Below, piece after piece: positions 7,610-15,954 of a stretch of DNA of 22,841 nt. Made by a program: the position numbers and the translations under genes. This stretch comes from B30-G6 sp964633115 (GTDB taxonomy: Bacteria > Desulfobacterota > Desulfobacteria > Desulfobacterales > B30-G6), in contig CAZWEO010000085.1 in assembly GCA_964633115.1 (NCBI GenBank), forward strand, positions 1 through 22,841, given 5' to 3'. The notes under the pieces are model-generated. The model did not search any database and had not been told where the DNA came from. It saw only the letters and a list, made by a program, of their open reading frames with translations. The first letter of the stretch is position 1. The number at the start of each line of letters is the position of its first letter.

Positions 7610-8407
7610 TTAGATCTTTTCCTTGGAAAACTTGCGGGATAAATAGCCCGCGAGCAATGGTGTGGCCACGGTGAGAACAATCATGACGGCACCCAGCGCA
7701 TTGATTTCAGGACTGATGGAATTTCTCAACATGCTGAATATCTTTACCGGCACGGTTTGATTTTGGGCGGTCGCCCAGAATAGTGTGGCCGTAATATCAT
7801 CGAACGATATGGTAAAGGAAAACAGGGCTCCGGCCAAAATAGCCGGCAGTAAAAGCGGGAAGGTGACTTCCTTAAAGGTTTGAAATGCATTGGCCCCCAA
7901 CGATTTGGCCGCCTCCTCGTATTCTTTTTTAATACCCACCAAACGGGCCTGAACAATCAAAAGCACATAGGGCAAGGTCAATACCACATGCCCGATCAAT
8001 AAAAGCGCGAAGCTCTTGGGTTGCTGCAACCACCTTAAAAACAGCAGCAAAGCAACACCCAATACCACTTCCGGAATCATGATCGGTGAAAGCAGCAGGG
8101 TGTTGAGGGTATTTTTGCCGGGAAATTCAAAACGGATAAATGCCAGGGCTGCCAGTATGCCGATGGTGGTGGACAGCACCGCCGTGAGCGAACCCAGAAT
8201 CAGTGAGTTTTGAAAGGCATCGATTATGGCTTCATTTTGAGCCAGTTTGATAAACCACCGAAAACTAATCCCTTCCATGGGAAATATGCCGAATTGTTTG
8301 GGATTGAAGGCCAGTACGATCACCACGACGATGGGTGCAAACAGGAACACGTAAACCAGAATTGTGTAAAGTTTGATCAACGTCCAGCCCAGTGAAAAGT
8401 TTTTCAT
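7610..8407 (-). CDS. potC: ABC importer permease, PotC type
   Basis: 265 residues with about six hydrophobic segments, the first at residues 13-33 (YTILVYVFLFAPIVVVIVLAF). The EAA loop that docks the ATPase is EEAAKSLGANAFQTFKEVTFPLLLPAILAG, matching the conserved EAA---G---------I-LP pattern of binding-protein-dependent permeases. Length and the ISFRWFIKL segment fit the PotC/YdcV half of spermidine/putrescine-type importers. It starts 3 bases after the stop of the PotB-type permease gene and precedes the binding-protein gene, a tight operon. It resides in the inner membrane as a heterodimer with the other permease. Confidence 0.92.
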   Translation of the reverse strand: MKNFSLGWTLIKLYTILVYVFLFAPIVVVIVLAFNPKQFGIFPMEGISFRWFIKLAQNEAIIDAFQNSLILGSLTAVLSTTIGILAALAFIRFEFPGKNTLNTLLLSPIMIPEVVLGVALLLFLRWLQQPKSFALLLIGHVVLTLPYVLLIVQARLVGIKKEYEEAAKSLGANAFQTFKEVTFPLLLPAILAGALFSFTISFDDITATLFWATAQNQTVPVKIFSMLRNSISPEINALGAVMIVLTVATPLLAGYLSRKFSKEKI

Positions 8408-8410
8408 GGG

Positions 8411-9277
8411 TTATTTCCCCTGCATACCTTTGAAAATTTGATTAATGCCCAAATAACGGTTGTAGGTCCACACGATTACAAACAACAGCGAAAGCAAGAT
8501 CACACTTATGGCCGACCCGAAAGGCCAATCCAGTGTACCGATGACGCGTTTGAAAATTAAATTGGCAATCATGTCATTTCCCGGTCCGCCGAGTATCATC
8601 GGAGGCAGATAGGTTCCGGCGGTCAGCACAAAGACCAGCAGGCATCCTGCGCTGAGACCGGGCAGGCTCAATGGTAGGGTCACTTCTCTGAAGGCCTGCC
8701 ATTCGGTACAGCCCATGCAGCGCGCGGCTTCAAGCAGACTTTTGTCGATGCCTTCCAGGCTGACGTAGATGTTCAAAACCATAAAAGGCAGTAAATACAT
8801 GATTAAGCCCATCAGGACGGTGAATTCATTGTAAAGCATAGATATGGGTGTTTGGATCAGACCGATTTTAATCAGAAAGTGGTTGATCAGTCCTGAATCG
8901 CCCATGATGTTGATCCAACTCATGGTGCGGATAATAAAGCTGACCCAAAAGGGCAGCATGATGAGCAGCAGAAATGCCTGTTTGTAACGGCTCTCGCTAC
9001 GGTAAAAAAAATAGGCCGGGATATAACCCAAAACCATGCAAAGAAGCACGGTTTCAAAAGAGATGCGGATGGTGCGGATGAGAATTTTGGGATAGAAGAA
9101 ATCTTCAAAAAATTTGGCATAATTCCCGAACTGAAAAGCCGGGATGTCGGCCCCGCTGGGGGCACGCAACCAGAAGCTATAGACGACGATAAAGCAAATC
9201 GGTATGACCAAGAGAAAGAATATGGCACTAATGGACGGTGCTAGCAGTGCCCATGGTTTCCAGCCTTCAGATTTCAT
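8411..9277 (-). CDS. potB: ABC importer permease, PotB type
   Basis: 288 residues with about six membrane segments, the first at residues 9-33 (LAPSISAIFFLLVIPICFIVVYSFW). The EAA loop reads EAARCMGCTEWQAFREVTLPLSLPGLSAG. The N-terminal segment with a following periplasmic loop and FEDFFYPKILIRTIRIS is typical of the PotB/YdcU half. It is the first gene of the importer set, 84 bp after the iclR stop in the same orientation. AAGGAG lies about 9 bases before the ATG. Substrate specificity is set by the binding protein, not by this subunit. Confidence 0.92.
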   Translation of the reverse strand: MKSEGWKPWALLAPSISAIFFLLVIPICFIVVYSFWLRAPSGADIPAFQFGNYAKFFEDFFYPKILIRTIRISFETVLLCMVLGYIPAYFFYRSESRYKQAFLLLIMLPFWVSFIIRTMSWINIMGDSGLINHFLIKIGLIQTPISMLYNEFTVLMGLIMYLLPFMVLNIYVSLEGIDKSLLEAARCMGCTEWQAFREVTLPLSLPGLSAGCLLVFVLTAGTYLPPMILGGPGNDMIANLIFKRVIGTLDWPFGSAISVILLSLLFVIVWTYNRYLGINQIFKGMQGK

Positions 9278-9361
9278 GCGTATATACTCCTTAACTCTTT
9301 CCAGAGTAACTATATTCTAACTTACAGTCCCGGGGCGATAATGTGCAAATAATTTTAAATT
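9278..9361 (-). promoter_or_regulatory. Short gap before the importer operon, possible promoter
   Basis: The 84-bp gap between iclR and the first permease gene holds a TAGAAT-like -10 (9314-9319, minus strand) without a good -35 at 17 bp, and a small inverted repeat ACTCT-TTCC-AGAGT just before the Shine-Dalgarno. The importer may instead be read from the iclR promoter. Confidence 0.3.
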
Positions 9362-10150
9362 TCAATTACGGGTTCTATCCGGTGGAAGGAGCTCAGACAG
9401 CGAATGGGCTGTCTTTTGGATCATGTCCCCGTATTTGGTTTTAATTTTTTTGGCATTGTGCTGAATTACGGAAAAGTCGAAACAGACCGCACCAACCCCT
9501 TTATTTGAGATGGGATCGTAAAGGGGTGCGGCGATGGCGATCAATCCGGGCAAAAACTCCTCATTATTCAGGGCGAATCCACGCGCTTTACTTATTTTAA
9601 TATCTGCGTCCAGTTCAGCCTTATCGATTATGGTCTTTTTTGTCTTGGGTACCAGTTCCATCTTATTGATTTTTTCAGCAAGCTGATCGTTGGGAAGGCT
9701 GCACAGATAGGCCTTACCCAATGCCGTGTTATGCAAACAGTTTTGCGAGGAGTCCGGCAGACTGTAAGTCAGCGTCTCCTCGGCCGATCGATTGTAAATA
9801 CGCACCATGATATCATCGACGGCAAAAACCACATCGATACTAATGTTGTTTTTGGCATGAATCTGATCCACCACCTCTTTGATCAACCTCAAATGATCCG
9901 TTGCCCGCAGCAGGTTCATGCAAAACAAGGTACACAGGATCGACGGCCGGATTTCACGCGTCTTTTTATCTTTTTCAAGGTATCCCAACTCCACCAGCGT
10001 GTTGATATAGCGGTAGGTTGAGGTCATGTTTAATTCTAGCACTTTGGCTATCTCACTCTGGGTGAGGGCCGGGATCTGTCCATTGAACAACGCCATGATC
10101 TTCAAGCCCTTTTCAAGGGACTTGGAGAAATAGTATTTTTCCTTTGACAT
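9362..10150 (-). CDS. IclR-family transcriptional regulator
   Basis: 262 residues, the usual IclR length. Residues 8-75 form the winged helix: SKSLEKGLKIMALFN, then helix-turn-helix ALTQSEIAKVLELNMTSTYRYINTLVELGYLEK, then a wing ending at RPSILC. Residues 80-255 are the GAF-like effector domain, with the family's SSQNCLHNTALGKAYLCSLP, ISKARGFALNNEEFLPGLIAIAAPLYD and GVGAVCFDFSV segments. It probably senses the substrate or an intermediate of the neighbouring pathway. It is the first gene before the importer and divergent from the radical SAM gene; the 10-bp inverted repeat at 10177-10207 is a likely operator. There is no clear Shine-Dalgarno before the ATG. Confidence 0.93.
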   Translation of the reverse strand: MSKEKYYFSKSLEKGLKIMALFNGQIPALTQSEIAKVLELNMTSTYRYINTLVELGYLEKDKKTREIRPSILCTLFCMNLLRATDHLRLIKEVVDQIHAKNNISIDVVFAVDDIMVRIYNRSAEETLTYSLPDSSQNCLHNTALGKAYLCSLPNDQLAEKINKMELVPKTKKTIIDKAELDADIKISKARGFALNNEEFLPGLIAIAAPLYDPISNKGVGAVCFDFSVIQHNAKKIKTKYGDMIQKTAHSLSELLPPDRTRN

Positions 10151-10176
10151 TCATTTAGGGGCTGGTTTAATATTGT

Positions 10177-10207
10177 ACTATTATAGAAATGAATTTACTA
10201 TAATAGT
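10177..10207. promoter_or_regulatory. Perfect 10-bp inverted repeat, candidate IclR operator
   Basis: ACTATTATAG (10177-10186) and CTATAATAGT (10198-10207) are separated by 11 bases, so the arm centres are 21 bp (two helical turns) apart. Each arm carries a TATAAT, one on each strand (10180-10185 minus, 10199-10204 plus). It lies 27 bp before the iclR ATG and 110 bp before the radical SAM ATG, placed to control both directions. A palindrome next to its own gene is usual for IclR proteins; binding is inferred. Confidence 0.6.
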
Positions 10208-10209
10208 TA

Positions 10210-10237
10210 ATTACACAAAGTTGAAACCCAATGTCAA
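10210..10237 (-). promoter_or_regulatory. Candidate sigma-70-type promoter of iclR
   Basis: The minus strand has TTGACA (10232-10237), a 16-base spacer and TGTAAT (10210-10215). The expected start, near 10203, falls inside the right arm of the inverted repeat, which would suit autorepression. Confidence 0.45.
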
Positions 10238-10317
10238 GCTTAAATTTTTTGAGCATAACGCAGATATGGGACGAAAAGATATTTTTGAGATAGGTTCTAT
10301 GTAATTGGGGAGGTAGG

Positions 10318-12780
10318 ATGCTGCAAGAAGATATTAGCTTACGATTTGCCTGCGAGAATTCAGGTGAGGAGAACCAGGTTGCCCTTTCAACCTTGGTTGC
10401 CACCTTGACCGAGTTTCTGGATCATTATGGCGAAAAGACCCTCATCGGTGAGACTTTTTTTGACGTCATTGGGATCGGGGACGGATCCGAAAAATTGGAA
10501 CGCCTCATGGCGGCATGTGGATACAATCAAGATGCACACGGATTTTTTAGCCACCTCCTGGATTTTTTGGGCAAAGCAGACGGAACCCAAGAAATCGCCA
10601 TAAATAATATCAAGATGCCCCACCTGTTACTTATGGCTATGCTTGAAATCCTTTTACCCGGCAACCAATTGATTACCATCAAAACCGTAAATCAACTGGA
10701 AAAGGTGACCAACATCAAAGTGCCGCCAAGCGATCGAAACGATATGCAGGCGGTCATCGATACCTACCCGGTAAGGCTTTCCATGCATACTGTTCGTCAG
10801 ATGCGGGTATCCCAAAACGTAGCGTACCAGTATTTGCCTTTTGTTGAAGAACTGGATGTGGCCGGACATGTCAACACGTGGATCGGTCAGTTTCATCAGG
10901 GTCTGCTGGAGCAGATGTACCAAAACCGGGTCATATTTTTGATGAATATGAGTTGCCCGGTGTATTGCCGATTTTGTTTCCGCAAGCACAAGGATTCGCG
11001 CAATGAAGCTAATCCCACTGTGGCCGATGTTGAACAAGCTGTGGCCCATGTTAAAGATTCACCCGCGATCAAAGAAATCGTCATTACTGGTGGAGACCCG
11101 TTTTTAAACCGAAAGAACATGGCCACCGCCATCGATGGCCTTATGGAAATAGAACATGTACAGACCCTGCGCCTAGCCACTCGTTGTATTGCTTACTACC
11201 CGCATCTATTCTTAGCTGAGGATGCGGAGCTTTTGAGGTACCTGAAGCGTAAAAGTTTAGAGCTACGCGAAAATGGTAAACGCATGGAAGTTGCCACTCA
11301 TTTCATCCATCCCGATGAAATTTCTCCTCAGAGCTTGATGATCATCTCAGAGTTGGTGAACAGTGGAATTGCGGTATTTGTGCAAACGCCCTTTTTAAAG
11401 GATTGCAATGACGAAGGTCCTGAGCTGGTTCGTCTTTTTAGTCTATTACGCGGCGCGGGGGCCGAACTCCATTATATTTATATCCCCTGCAGCCCGATTC
11501 ATGGGAATAGCATCTACTGGACTCCGATTACCAAAGGCATTGCCGTGGGTAACTATCTGCGGGCACACCTTTCGGACCGGATCATTCCCCGGATCTGTAC
11601 AGCCACGCCCATCGGAAAAATAGACTGGCATTCCAGTGGCTGGGCTGTGGAGCCTGTGGCCGCTAAAGACGACTTCATGTGGATTCGCACACCTTACACA
11701 CCCGACTATTTTAAGCGTTTTGCTCCCATTGCTAATGAGATGGAAATTATTCGCGTGAATGCTGAGGGGACCATAGATATACACTACATGGCCAAGCTCG
11801 GGGAGGCCGCGCTTTACCTGGGGGCCAGACCGCCAAAGTCAGGCGACAAGGCTAGCAGCGCACTGCAAGATTCTAACACGATTCTAACCGAGGTCCTGAA
11901 GCGCGAAGGCATGGCGCCATCGATTGTGGACACAGGATCAGCAACCCTAGCGCGGGCTCATGCAACCAGAGTTGAAATTGCGGCAGGATGTGACCAGCAA
12001 GACCTGGACTATATCACCACGAATGAATTGATAACCGATGTGGTGATTGTTTCCCCCAAGGACGCGACTGAATCGCTGTTTGAAATTGGTAAGATCGTCA
12101 AATTCTTGAGAGACTGCCCGCATGTGAATGCTGTGAGACTGCACAGCTTGAATTTCAACTATGAACCCCAGCGGTACTCTGCGGTAGTGATTGACAAGTT
12201 AGCCAGTCTGAATAATGTGACCATGGTGAATCCCTTACGCCTGGAAATTGAAACCCAATTTTTGGTTGCCGACGAAATCAAATCGACGCATGCCAGGTTG
12301 GTCCGCCGGTTGATCGATAAAGGCATCAGCGTCTATAACAACACACCGTTGCTCAGTAACATCAACGACACACCGGAAGCGATTCATCAGCTCGCTTTTA
12401 CCTGCCGCAAAGCCGGTATTGAATTTCATCATCTATATGTGGCCGGTTTGCCCATACAAAACCACTGGAATGCCAAAAATCCCGTGGCCCTTTATGACAT
12501 CGTTGATATCGCAACCATGGTGCGCCGTGAAGGTAGCGGTCGGGAAGTGCCGCGCTATATTATTCGCACAGCCCTGGGAGAAGTGGATTTTGGATTGTCA
12601 TCCGAATTTATCGGCGAGGGTGAGAATTTAGCGCTAAAGCTGCTTCCGTACGACCTGGCTTATTTTCGAGCGTTATCTTCGCAATTCAGTTGGCCCGATG
12701 GTGTTCAAGAAGATAAAGACGGCAAACCGATTGTACCGGTTACAGGTCTGCTTAAAAGCACTGATTTTGCGTTATCCTAA
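10318..12780 (+). CDS. KamA-like radical SAM protein with a second, cluster-less KamA-like half
   Basis: 820 residues, about twice the length of usual KamA-family proteins. The N-terminal half has the [4Fe-4S] motif CxxxCxxC at C213-C217-C220 (SCPVYCRFCFRKHKD), the SAM-binding ITGGDPFL at 256-263, and KamA-like segments EELDVAGHVNTW, VATHFIHPDEISPQ and VQTPFLKDCNDEGPELVRLFSLLRGAG. I see no PGGGGK-type PLP-lysine motif, so a classical lysine 2,3-aminomutase is doubtful. Residues about 555-765 repeat the second part of that fold (VNPLRLEIETQF, SVYNNTPLLSNINDTPEAIHQLAFTCRKAG, HHLYVAGLPIQNHW, YIIRTALGEVDFG) without the cysteine triad. GGAGG lies 4 bases before the ATG. It is divergent from iclR. 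The reaction is unknown; an amino-acid-like substrate is inferred from family and neighbours. Confidence 0.88.
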   Translation: MLQEDISLRFACENSGEENQVALSTLVATLTEFLDHYGEKTLIGETFFDVIGIGDGSEKLERLMAACGYNQDAHGFFSHLLDFLGKADGTQEIAINNIKMPHLLLMAMLEILLPGNQLITIKTVNQLEKVTNIKVPPSDRNDMQAVIDTYPVRLSMHTVRQMRVSQNVAYQYLPFVEELDVAGHVNTWIGQFHQGLLEQMYQNRVIFLMNMSCPVYCRFCFRKHKDSRNEANPTVADVEQAVAHVKDSPAIKEIVITGGDPFLNRKNMATAIDGLMEIEHVQTLRLATRCIAYYPHLFLAEDAELLRYLKRKSLELRENGKRMEVATHFIHPDEISPQSLMIISELVNSGIAVFVQTPFLKDCNDEGPELVRLFSLLRGAGAELHYIYIPCSPIHGNSIYWTPITKGIAVGNYLRAHLSDRIIPRICTATPIGKIDWHSSGWAVEPVAAKDDFMWIRTPYTPDYFKRFAPIANEMEIIRVNAEGTIDIHYMAKLGEAALYLGARPPKSGDKASSALQDSNTILTEVLKREGMAPSIVDTGSATLARAHATRVEIAAGCDQQDLDYITTNELITDVVIVSPKDATESLFEIGKIVKFLRDCPHVNAVRLHSLNFNYEPQRYSAVVIDKLASLNNVTMVNPLRLEIETQFLVADEIKSTHARLVRRLIDKGISVYNNTPLLSNINDTPEAIHQLAFTCRKAGIEFHHLYVAGLPIQNHWNAKNPVALYDIVDIATMVRREGSGREVPRYIIRTALGEVDFGLSSEFIGEGENLALKLLPYDLAYFRALSSQFSWPDGVQEDKDGKPIVPVTGLLKSTDFALS

Positions 12781-12854
12781 CTCCCTTCAAAAGCCGCCCC
12801 TCCCGTGCGGGAAGTCTTGAGTAGGTGGTCGCTGATTTTGAGAGGGCTTCTAAC

Positions 12855-13529
12855 ATGTATTATCCCTATCTACTATATAGCCCCAATATAATCCATAAAC
12901 CGGTTTTCCCGGAACTGCGGGGCGATCCGTTCGTGGCCGATCTGTCGCCAAACAGCCCTTTGCTGGAGGGCAAAGATCCCCGAGATCAGGAAGGGCTACA
13001 GAGGGTATTAGAAACACACATGGGGTCCCAGTATCACTGGGGCCTGGCACCTTTTTTAGAACGTCGTGATAGCCTATTGGCTGGCTGCCCCCAGATGGTT
13101 GCCGAGAAGCGATTTATTCATTTGGGCTTAGATGTAATCGTGCCCCTGGCCACACCTCTGGAAGCACCACTGGACGCTGTTGTCGAAACGAGTGGCTATG
13201 AAGACGGGGAAGGCAATTATGGCGGGTTTGTGTTGCTAAGACACGAAAGTCCTTTTTTCGAAACCTTCTACAGTTTTTATGGGCATCTCTGTAAAAATCG
13301 TTTGCCACGGGTAGAAGAAACGTTTGCAGCGGGGACCCCCTTTGCCGAGATCGGTGATTTTTATGAAAACGGCAATTGGTTTTACCATACCCATATTCAG
13401 GTGATTACCGTGGCAGGATTGGCGCAGGGTTATATGTCCAAAGGGTATTGCAGCCAACAGGATATGAAAACAATGAATGAACTGTGCCCTTCACCCGTAC
13501 CACTTTTTAAGGTTGGTGCAAGCGTTTAG
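12855..13529 (+). CDS. M23/LytM-fold protein without signal peptide
   Basis: 224 residues from the chosen ATG, which has GAGAGG 9 bases upstream; a GTG at 12825 would add 10 residues. The zinc ligands of the M23 (LytM) fold are present: H89 and D93 in HLGLDV, and HxH (H178, H180) in FYHTHIQV. The surrounding ATPLEAPLDAVVETSGYEDGEGNYGGFVLLRHE and YSFYGHL segments fit the family beta-sandwich. There is no signal peptide or membrane segment, so it is probably cytoplasmic and unlikely to cut peptidoglycan. LytM domains of this kind are also found fused to class III aminotransferases, which suggests a small-molecule or binding role. It follows the radical SAM gene by about 75 bp and is likely co-transcribed. 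Confidence 0.75.
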   Translation: MYYPYLLYSPNIIHKPVFPELRGDPFVADLSPNSPLLEGKDPRDQEGLQRVLETHMGSQYHWGLAPFLERRDSLLAGCPQMVAEKRFIHLGLDVIVPLATPLEAPLDAVVETSGYEDGEGNYGGFVLLRHESPFFETFYSFYGHLCKNRLPRVEETFAAGTPFAEIGDFYENGNWFYHTHIQVITVAGLAQGYMSKGYCSQQDMKTMNELCPSPVPLFKVGASV

Positions 13530-13582
13530 ATCTGTCTCGTTTTCAGATCAAACCCACAATTTTTTATTCCAGTAATGAAAAC

Positions 13583-13610
13583 CTGGCCATCTCGGCCAGT
13601 GTATCTATTT
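13583..13610 (+). terminator. Possible bidirectional terminator between convergent units
   Basis: CTGGCC (13583-13588), 5-base loop, GGCCAG (13594-13599), followed on the plus strand by TGTATCTATTTTTATTT. The reverse strand has the same stem followed by GTTTTC. The stem is only 6 bp. It lies in the 128-bp gap between the M23-fold gene and the convergent cytochrome b gene; GATCTG/CAGATC at 13529-13549 is a second weak stem there. Confidence 0.4.
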
Positions 13611-13657
13611 TTATTTAAGTCTGCATCCCTTTGAAAACTATATGGGAACCGTATCAA

Positions 13658-14314
13658 TCAGGCCTTAGCCTTATATTCGGCTCTTTCCCAATCTTCTATT
13701 TCAACACTCTCATCCACATCTTCCCAACCGGTTATCATGGCCTTGGTGTGGGCCAGGATAGTATGACCGGTGGTGGTCATATAGACATGCACAATAATGA
13801 ACGTAAAGATGGCAAAAGCACCTGCCATATGAATCCAAGCCACAACAGCCAAGGTGAAACCGGGAATACCCCATTCTGCCCAGGAGTTGTAACCCCAGTA
13901 CAGAAAGCCTGTGATCATCTGGATAGGTAATAAAATGGCGGCCAGATTCAGATAGACCAGACGCTGTAAGGGATTGTGCTTGGCCTCCTTACGTTTGGGA
14001 AAAGGATGGGATTCGCCGCGGAAGATACCGTAGGCATAGTAGCGAATCACTTCGAACATTTTCTTCGTGGTGGGGATGTATTGTTTCCATTCACCAGTTG
14101 TAAATACCCAAAAGACAAAAAATGCAAAGGCGATCAGCCAAGTGATACCGGCGTAGTTATGTACTTTTACGGCGGTTTGAAATCCCAGCCATTTGAAGGC
14201 GCCGTGTATCTCAAACCCGGTGACCAGCAGAATGATAATCAACGCCATTTGCAGCCAATGCCAGAAACGTTCATAGCGTGTATATAGATAAGTTGTTGCC
14301 ATCTTGCTTTGCAT
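13658..14314 (-). CDS. Membrane cytochrome b (cytochrome b561/formate-thiosulfate reductase type)
   Basis: 218 residues from the chosen ATG with about four hydrophobic helices (residues 18-36, 54-73, 117-139, 152-180). Candidate haem b ligands are H19 (RYERFWHWLQM), H52 (VKVHNYAG), H162 (WIHMAG) and H176 (IIVHVYMTTTGH). This matches the di-haem quinol-oxidising b subunits of dehydrogenases and thiosulfate-type reductases. It would pass electrons between the menaquinone pool and the octaheme cytochrome encoded immediately upstream; the genes are 13 bp apart and read in the same direction. The start at 14314 is preferred because upstream in-frame codons run back into the octaheme gene; a second ATG 12 bases later is possible. 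It is the last gene of the sulfur unit. Confidence 0.88.
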   Translation of the reverse strand: MQSKMATTYLYTRYERFWHWLQMALIIILLVTGFEIHGAFKWLGFQTAVKVHNYAGITWLIAFAFFVFWVFTTGEWKQYIPTTKKMFEVIRYYAYGIFRGESHPFPKRKEAKHNPLQRLVYLNLAAILLPIQMITGFLYWGYNSWAEWGIPGFTLAVVAWIHMAGAFAIFTFIIVHVYMTTTGHTILAHTKAMITGWEDVDESVEIEDWERAEYKAKA

Positions 14315-14327
14315 GGTAGTGGTTTCC

Positions 14328-15938
14328 CTACTTCTTCTTATTTCCGTTTGTAAATATGCGGCCGATGCCATGCAGGCTGACGCCCACCAGGGCTCCCAGC
14401 ACCATGAACCATCCTAAGGTGTCGATCAAACCGGCATCATCCCGGCCCGGCATATAAAATCCAGCGAGGTTAGTCAATCGACTCTCGCTCCTGATGTGAC
14501 ATTCCGTGCAGGCCACCACATTATCTTTGGGCGCCACCATATGAGTAGTGGGATATACGTAGGTCGTTTCCACAAAATCGAATTCACCCGAGAAGGGCAG
14601 ACCGAGAGACTTGGCACCACTGTCAAGAGCAACTTGCCAGTCAAGGGTACTCCAATAACCCTTGGGACCCGACAACATGGGTGTTAACAGAGTCTTATGG
14701 ACCTTGTCATAGGGCTGCACACCACGGTGCACTTTAAAGGGATAGATCCGAGAGTTCGCATCTTTGGAATCGCCCACTGGATGGCTTAAGGCCACCACAC
14801 CGGATGGATCAATCGGATCGGTTGCCGTAAGCGATTTAACGGAACCATTGAACCAGAAGTACTCAGGCTTTAGATTTTTTTCCCACTTCATGCTACCTTT
14901 TATGGAAAGGTAGTCATGCTTTCCAAAGGCACCCTTGTTTTTATAGGGTTTGCCATCCTTCTTTTTTCCCGAGGTGGACCAATCCCATGACATTTTAGTG
15001 GGATTGACCCGTGCAAAAGTCGGGATATGGCAACTTTGACAGGCAACCTTGTCAGTGTGGTCGTTAGCCTTGGAGCCGCTTTTATGGGGTGTGCTGCTAT
15101 GGCAAGATTCACATGTAATCTTAGATGTCAGGTCGTCTTCAATAAGGCTTTTGCGGTCGGTATAGGCTGGGGTCGTATAGATCCGGCCGGCAATATTGTG
15201 TTGGTTGGTGGTGTGGCAGCGGACACAATCAAAATTCTGACCATCGGTACCCATATGGACATCCAGGGCTTTGTTGGGCTTAAACATGGAAGAATCCAGA
15301 TCACCATGTTTGACGCCGTCACCGCCGCCGCCGTAGAAATGGCACGAACCGCAGTTCTGTCGCGTGGGTCGGCTGACGCTTTGGACAGCCAATTGGATCT
15401 CAGCCTGAATCTCATCGGCCAGTTCTTTCAGCTCGGGATCCTCTTCGGCATCGGCCCTGAAAGCATTCAGATCTTCAAACGACTCTTCCCAATTTATCTC
15501 TTTGCTGCCATGGCATACCAGACAGTTGGTGGATTCGGTCTTTTTACCCCAACCGGGATGACAGGAAAGACAACCCTTGTCCTGTTGGTTGTTGGCCGAG
15601 ATGCAGAAATTGTTGAGGGAATAAGCTGATTTTCCCATCTGAACGCCATTTTCGTTGGGCCCTGCGTTCCAGGTCCAATGGATAGTTTGGTGTAACTGCT
15701 TTTCTGCTTCGGTATGGCAGGAAAGACAGGTGGCTGTCACCTCCGATCCACTTGTGAACGGTTTTTTCAAGGCCTCGTGCTGCGAGTGATCGGCGGTAAT
15801 CCAAAGTTTGGCGGATTGCGTAGCTTGTTTTGCCATGGTCCGTCCTGGTGCTTCGGGAACCTTGGCCTGGCTGGCATAGGCACCTGCAGCCATGGCTAGT
15901 ATCAGACAAGCCATTATAATTTTAAATATTTTCAGCAT
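14328..15938 (-). CDS. Octaheme c-type cytochrome, tetrathionate reductase (OTR) family
   Basis: 536 residues. A Sec signal peptide (MLKIFKIIMACLILAMAAGAYA-SQ) leads into a multihaem domain with exactly eight CXXCH motifs: C71, C123, C139, C196, C238, C276, C300 and C477. Eight haems, the NNFCISANNQQDKGCLSCHPGWG segment and the overall length match the octaheme tetrathionate reductase family first described in Shewanella. A C-terminal hydrophobic helix (about 503-527) would anchor it to the inner membrane facing the periplasm. Known family activities include reduction of tetrathionate and, in vitro, nitrite and hydroxylamine. The physiological direction here is unknown, but the rhodanese and DsrE-like neighbours favour sulfur compounds. 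It starts 16 bp after the rhodanese gene. Confidence 0.92.
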   Translation of the reverse strand: MLKIFKIIMACLILAMAAGAYASQAKVPEAPGRTMAKQATQSAKLWITADHSQHEALKKPFTSGSEVTATCLSCHTEAEKQLHQTIHWTWNAGPNENGVQMGKSAYSLNNFCISANNQQDKGCLSCHPGWGKKTESTNCLVCHGSKEINWEESFEDLNAFRADAEEDPELKELADEIQAEIQLAVQSVSRPTRQNCGSCHFYGGGGDGVKHGDLDSSMFKPNKALDVHMGTDGQNFDCVRCHTTNQHNIAGRIYTTPAYTDRKSLIEDDLTSKITCESCHSSTPHKSGSKANDHTDKVACQSCHIPTFARVNPTKMSWDWSTSGKKKDGKPYKNKGAFGKHDYLSIKGSMKWEKNLKPEYFWFNGSVKSLTATDPIDPSGVVALSHPVGDSKDANSRIYPFKVHRGVQPYDKVHKTLLTPMLSGPKGYWSTLDWQVALDSGAKSLGLPFSGEFDFVETTYVYPTTHMVAPKDNVVACTECHIRSESRLTNLAGFYMPGRDDAGLIDTLGWFMVLGALVGVSLHGIGRIFTNGNKKK

Positions 15939-15954
15939 ATCAGCATGTCCTGGA

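Noticed and set aside
12801..12812. TCCCGTGCGGGA as a terminator between the radical SAM and M23-fold genes
   Set aside because: Only a 4-bp stem and no T-run follows; the genes appear co-transcribed.
15027..15629. 200-codon plus-strand open frame
   Set aside because: Antisense to the octaheme cytochrome, whose eight CXXCH motifs fix the coding strand.
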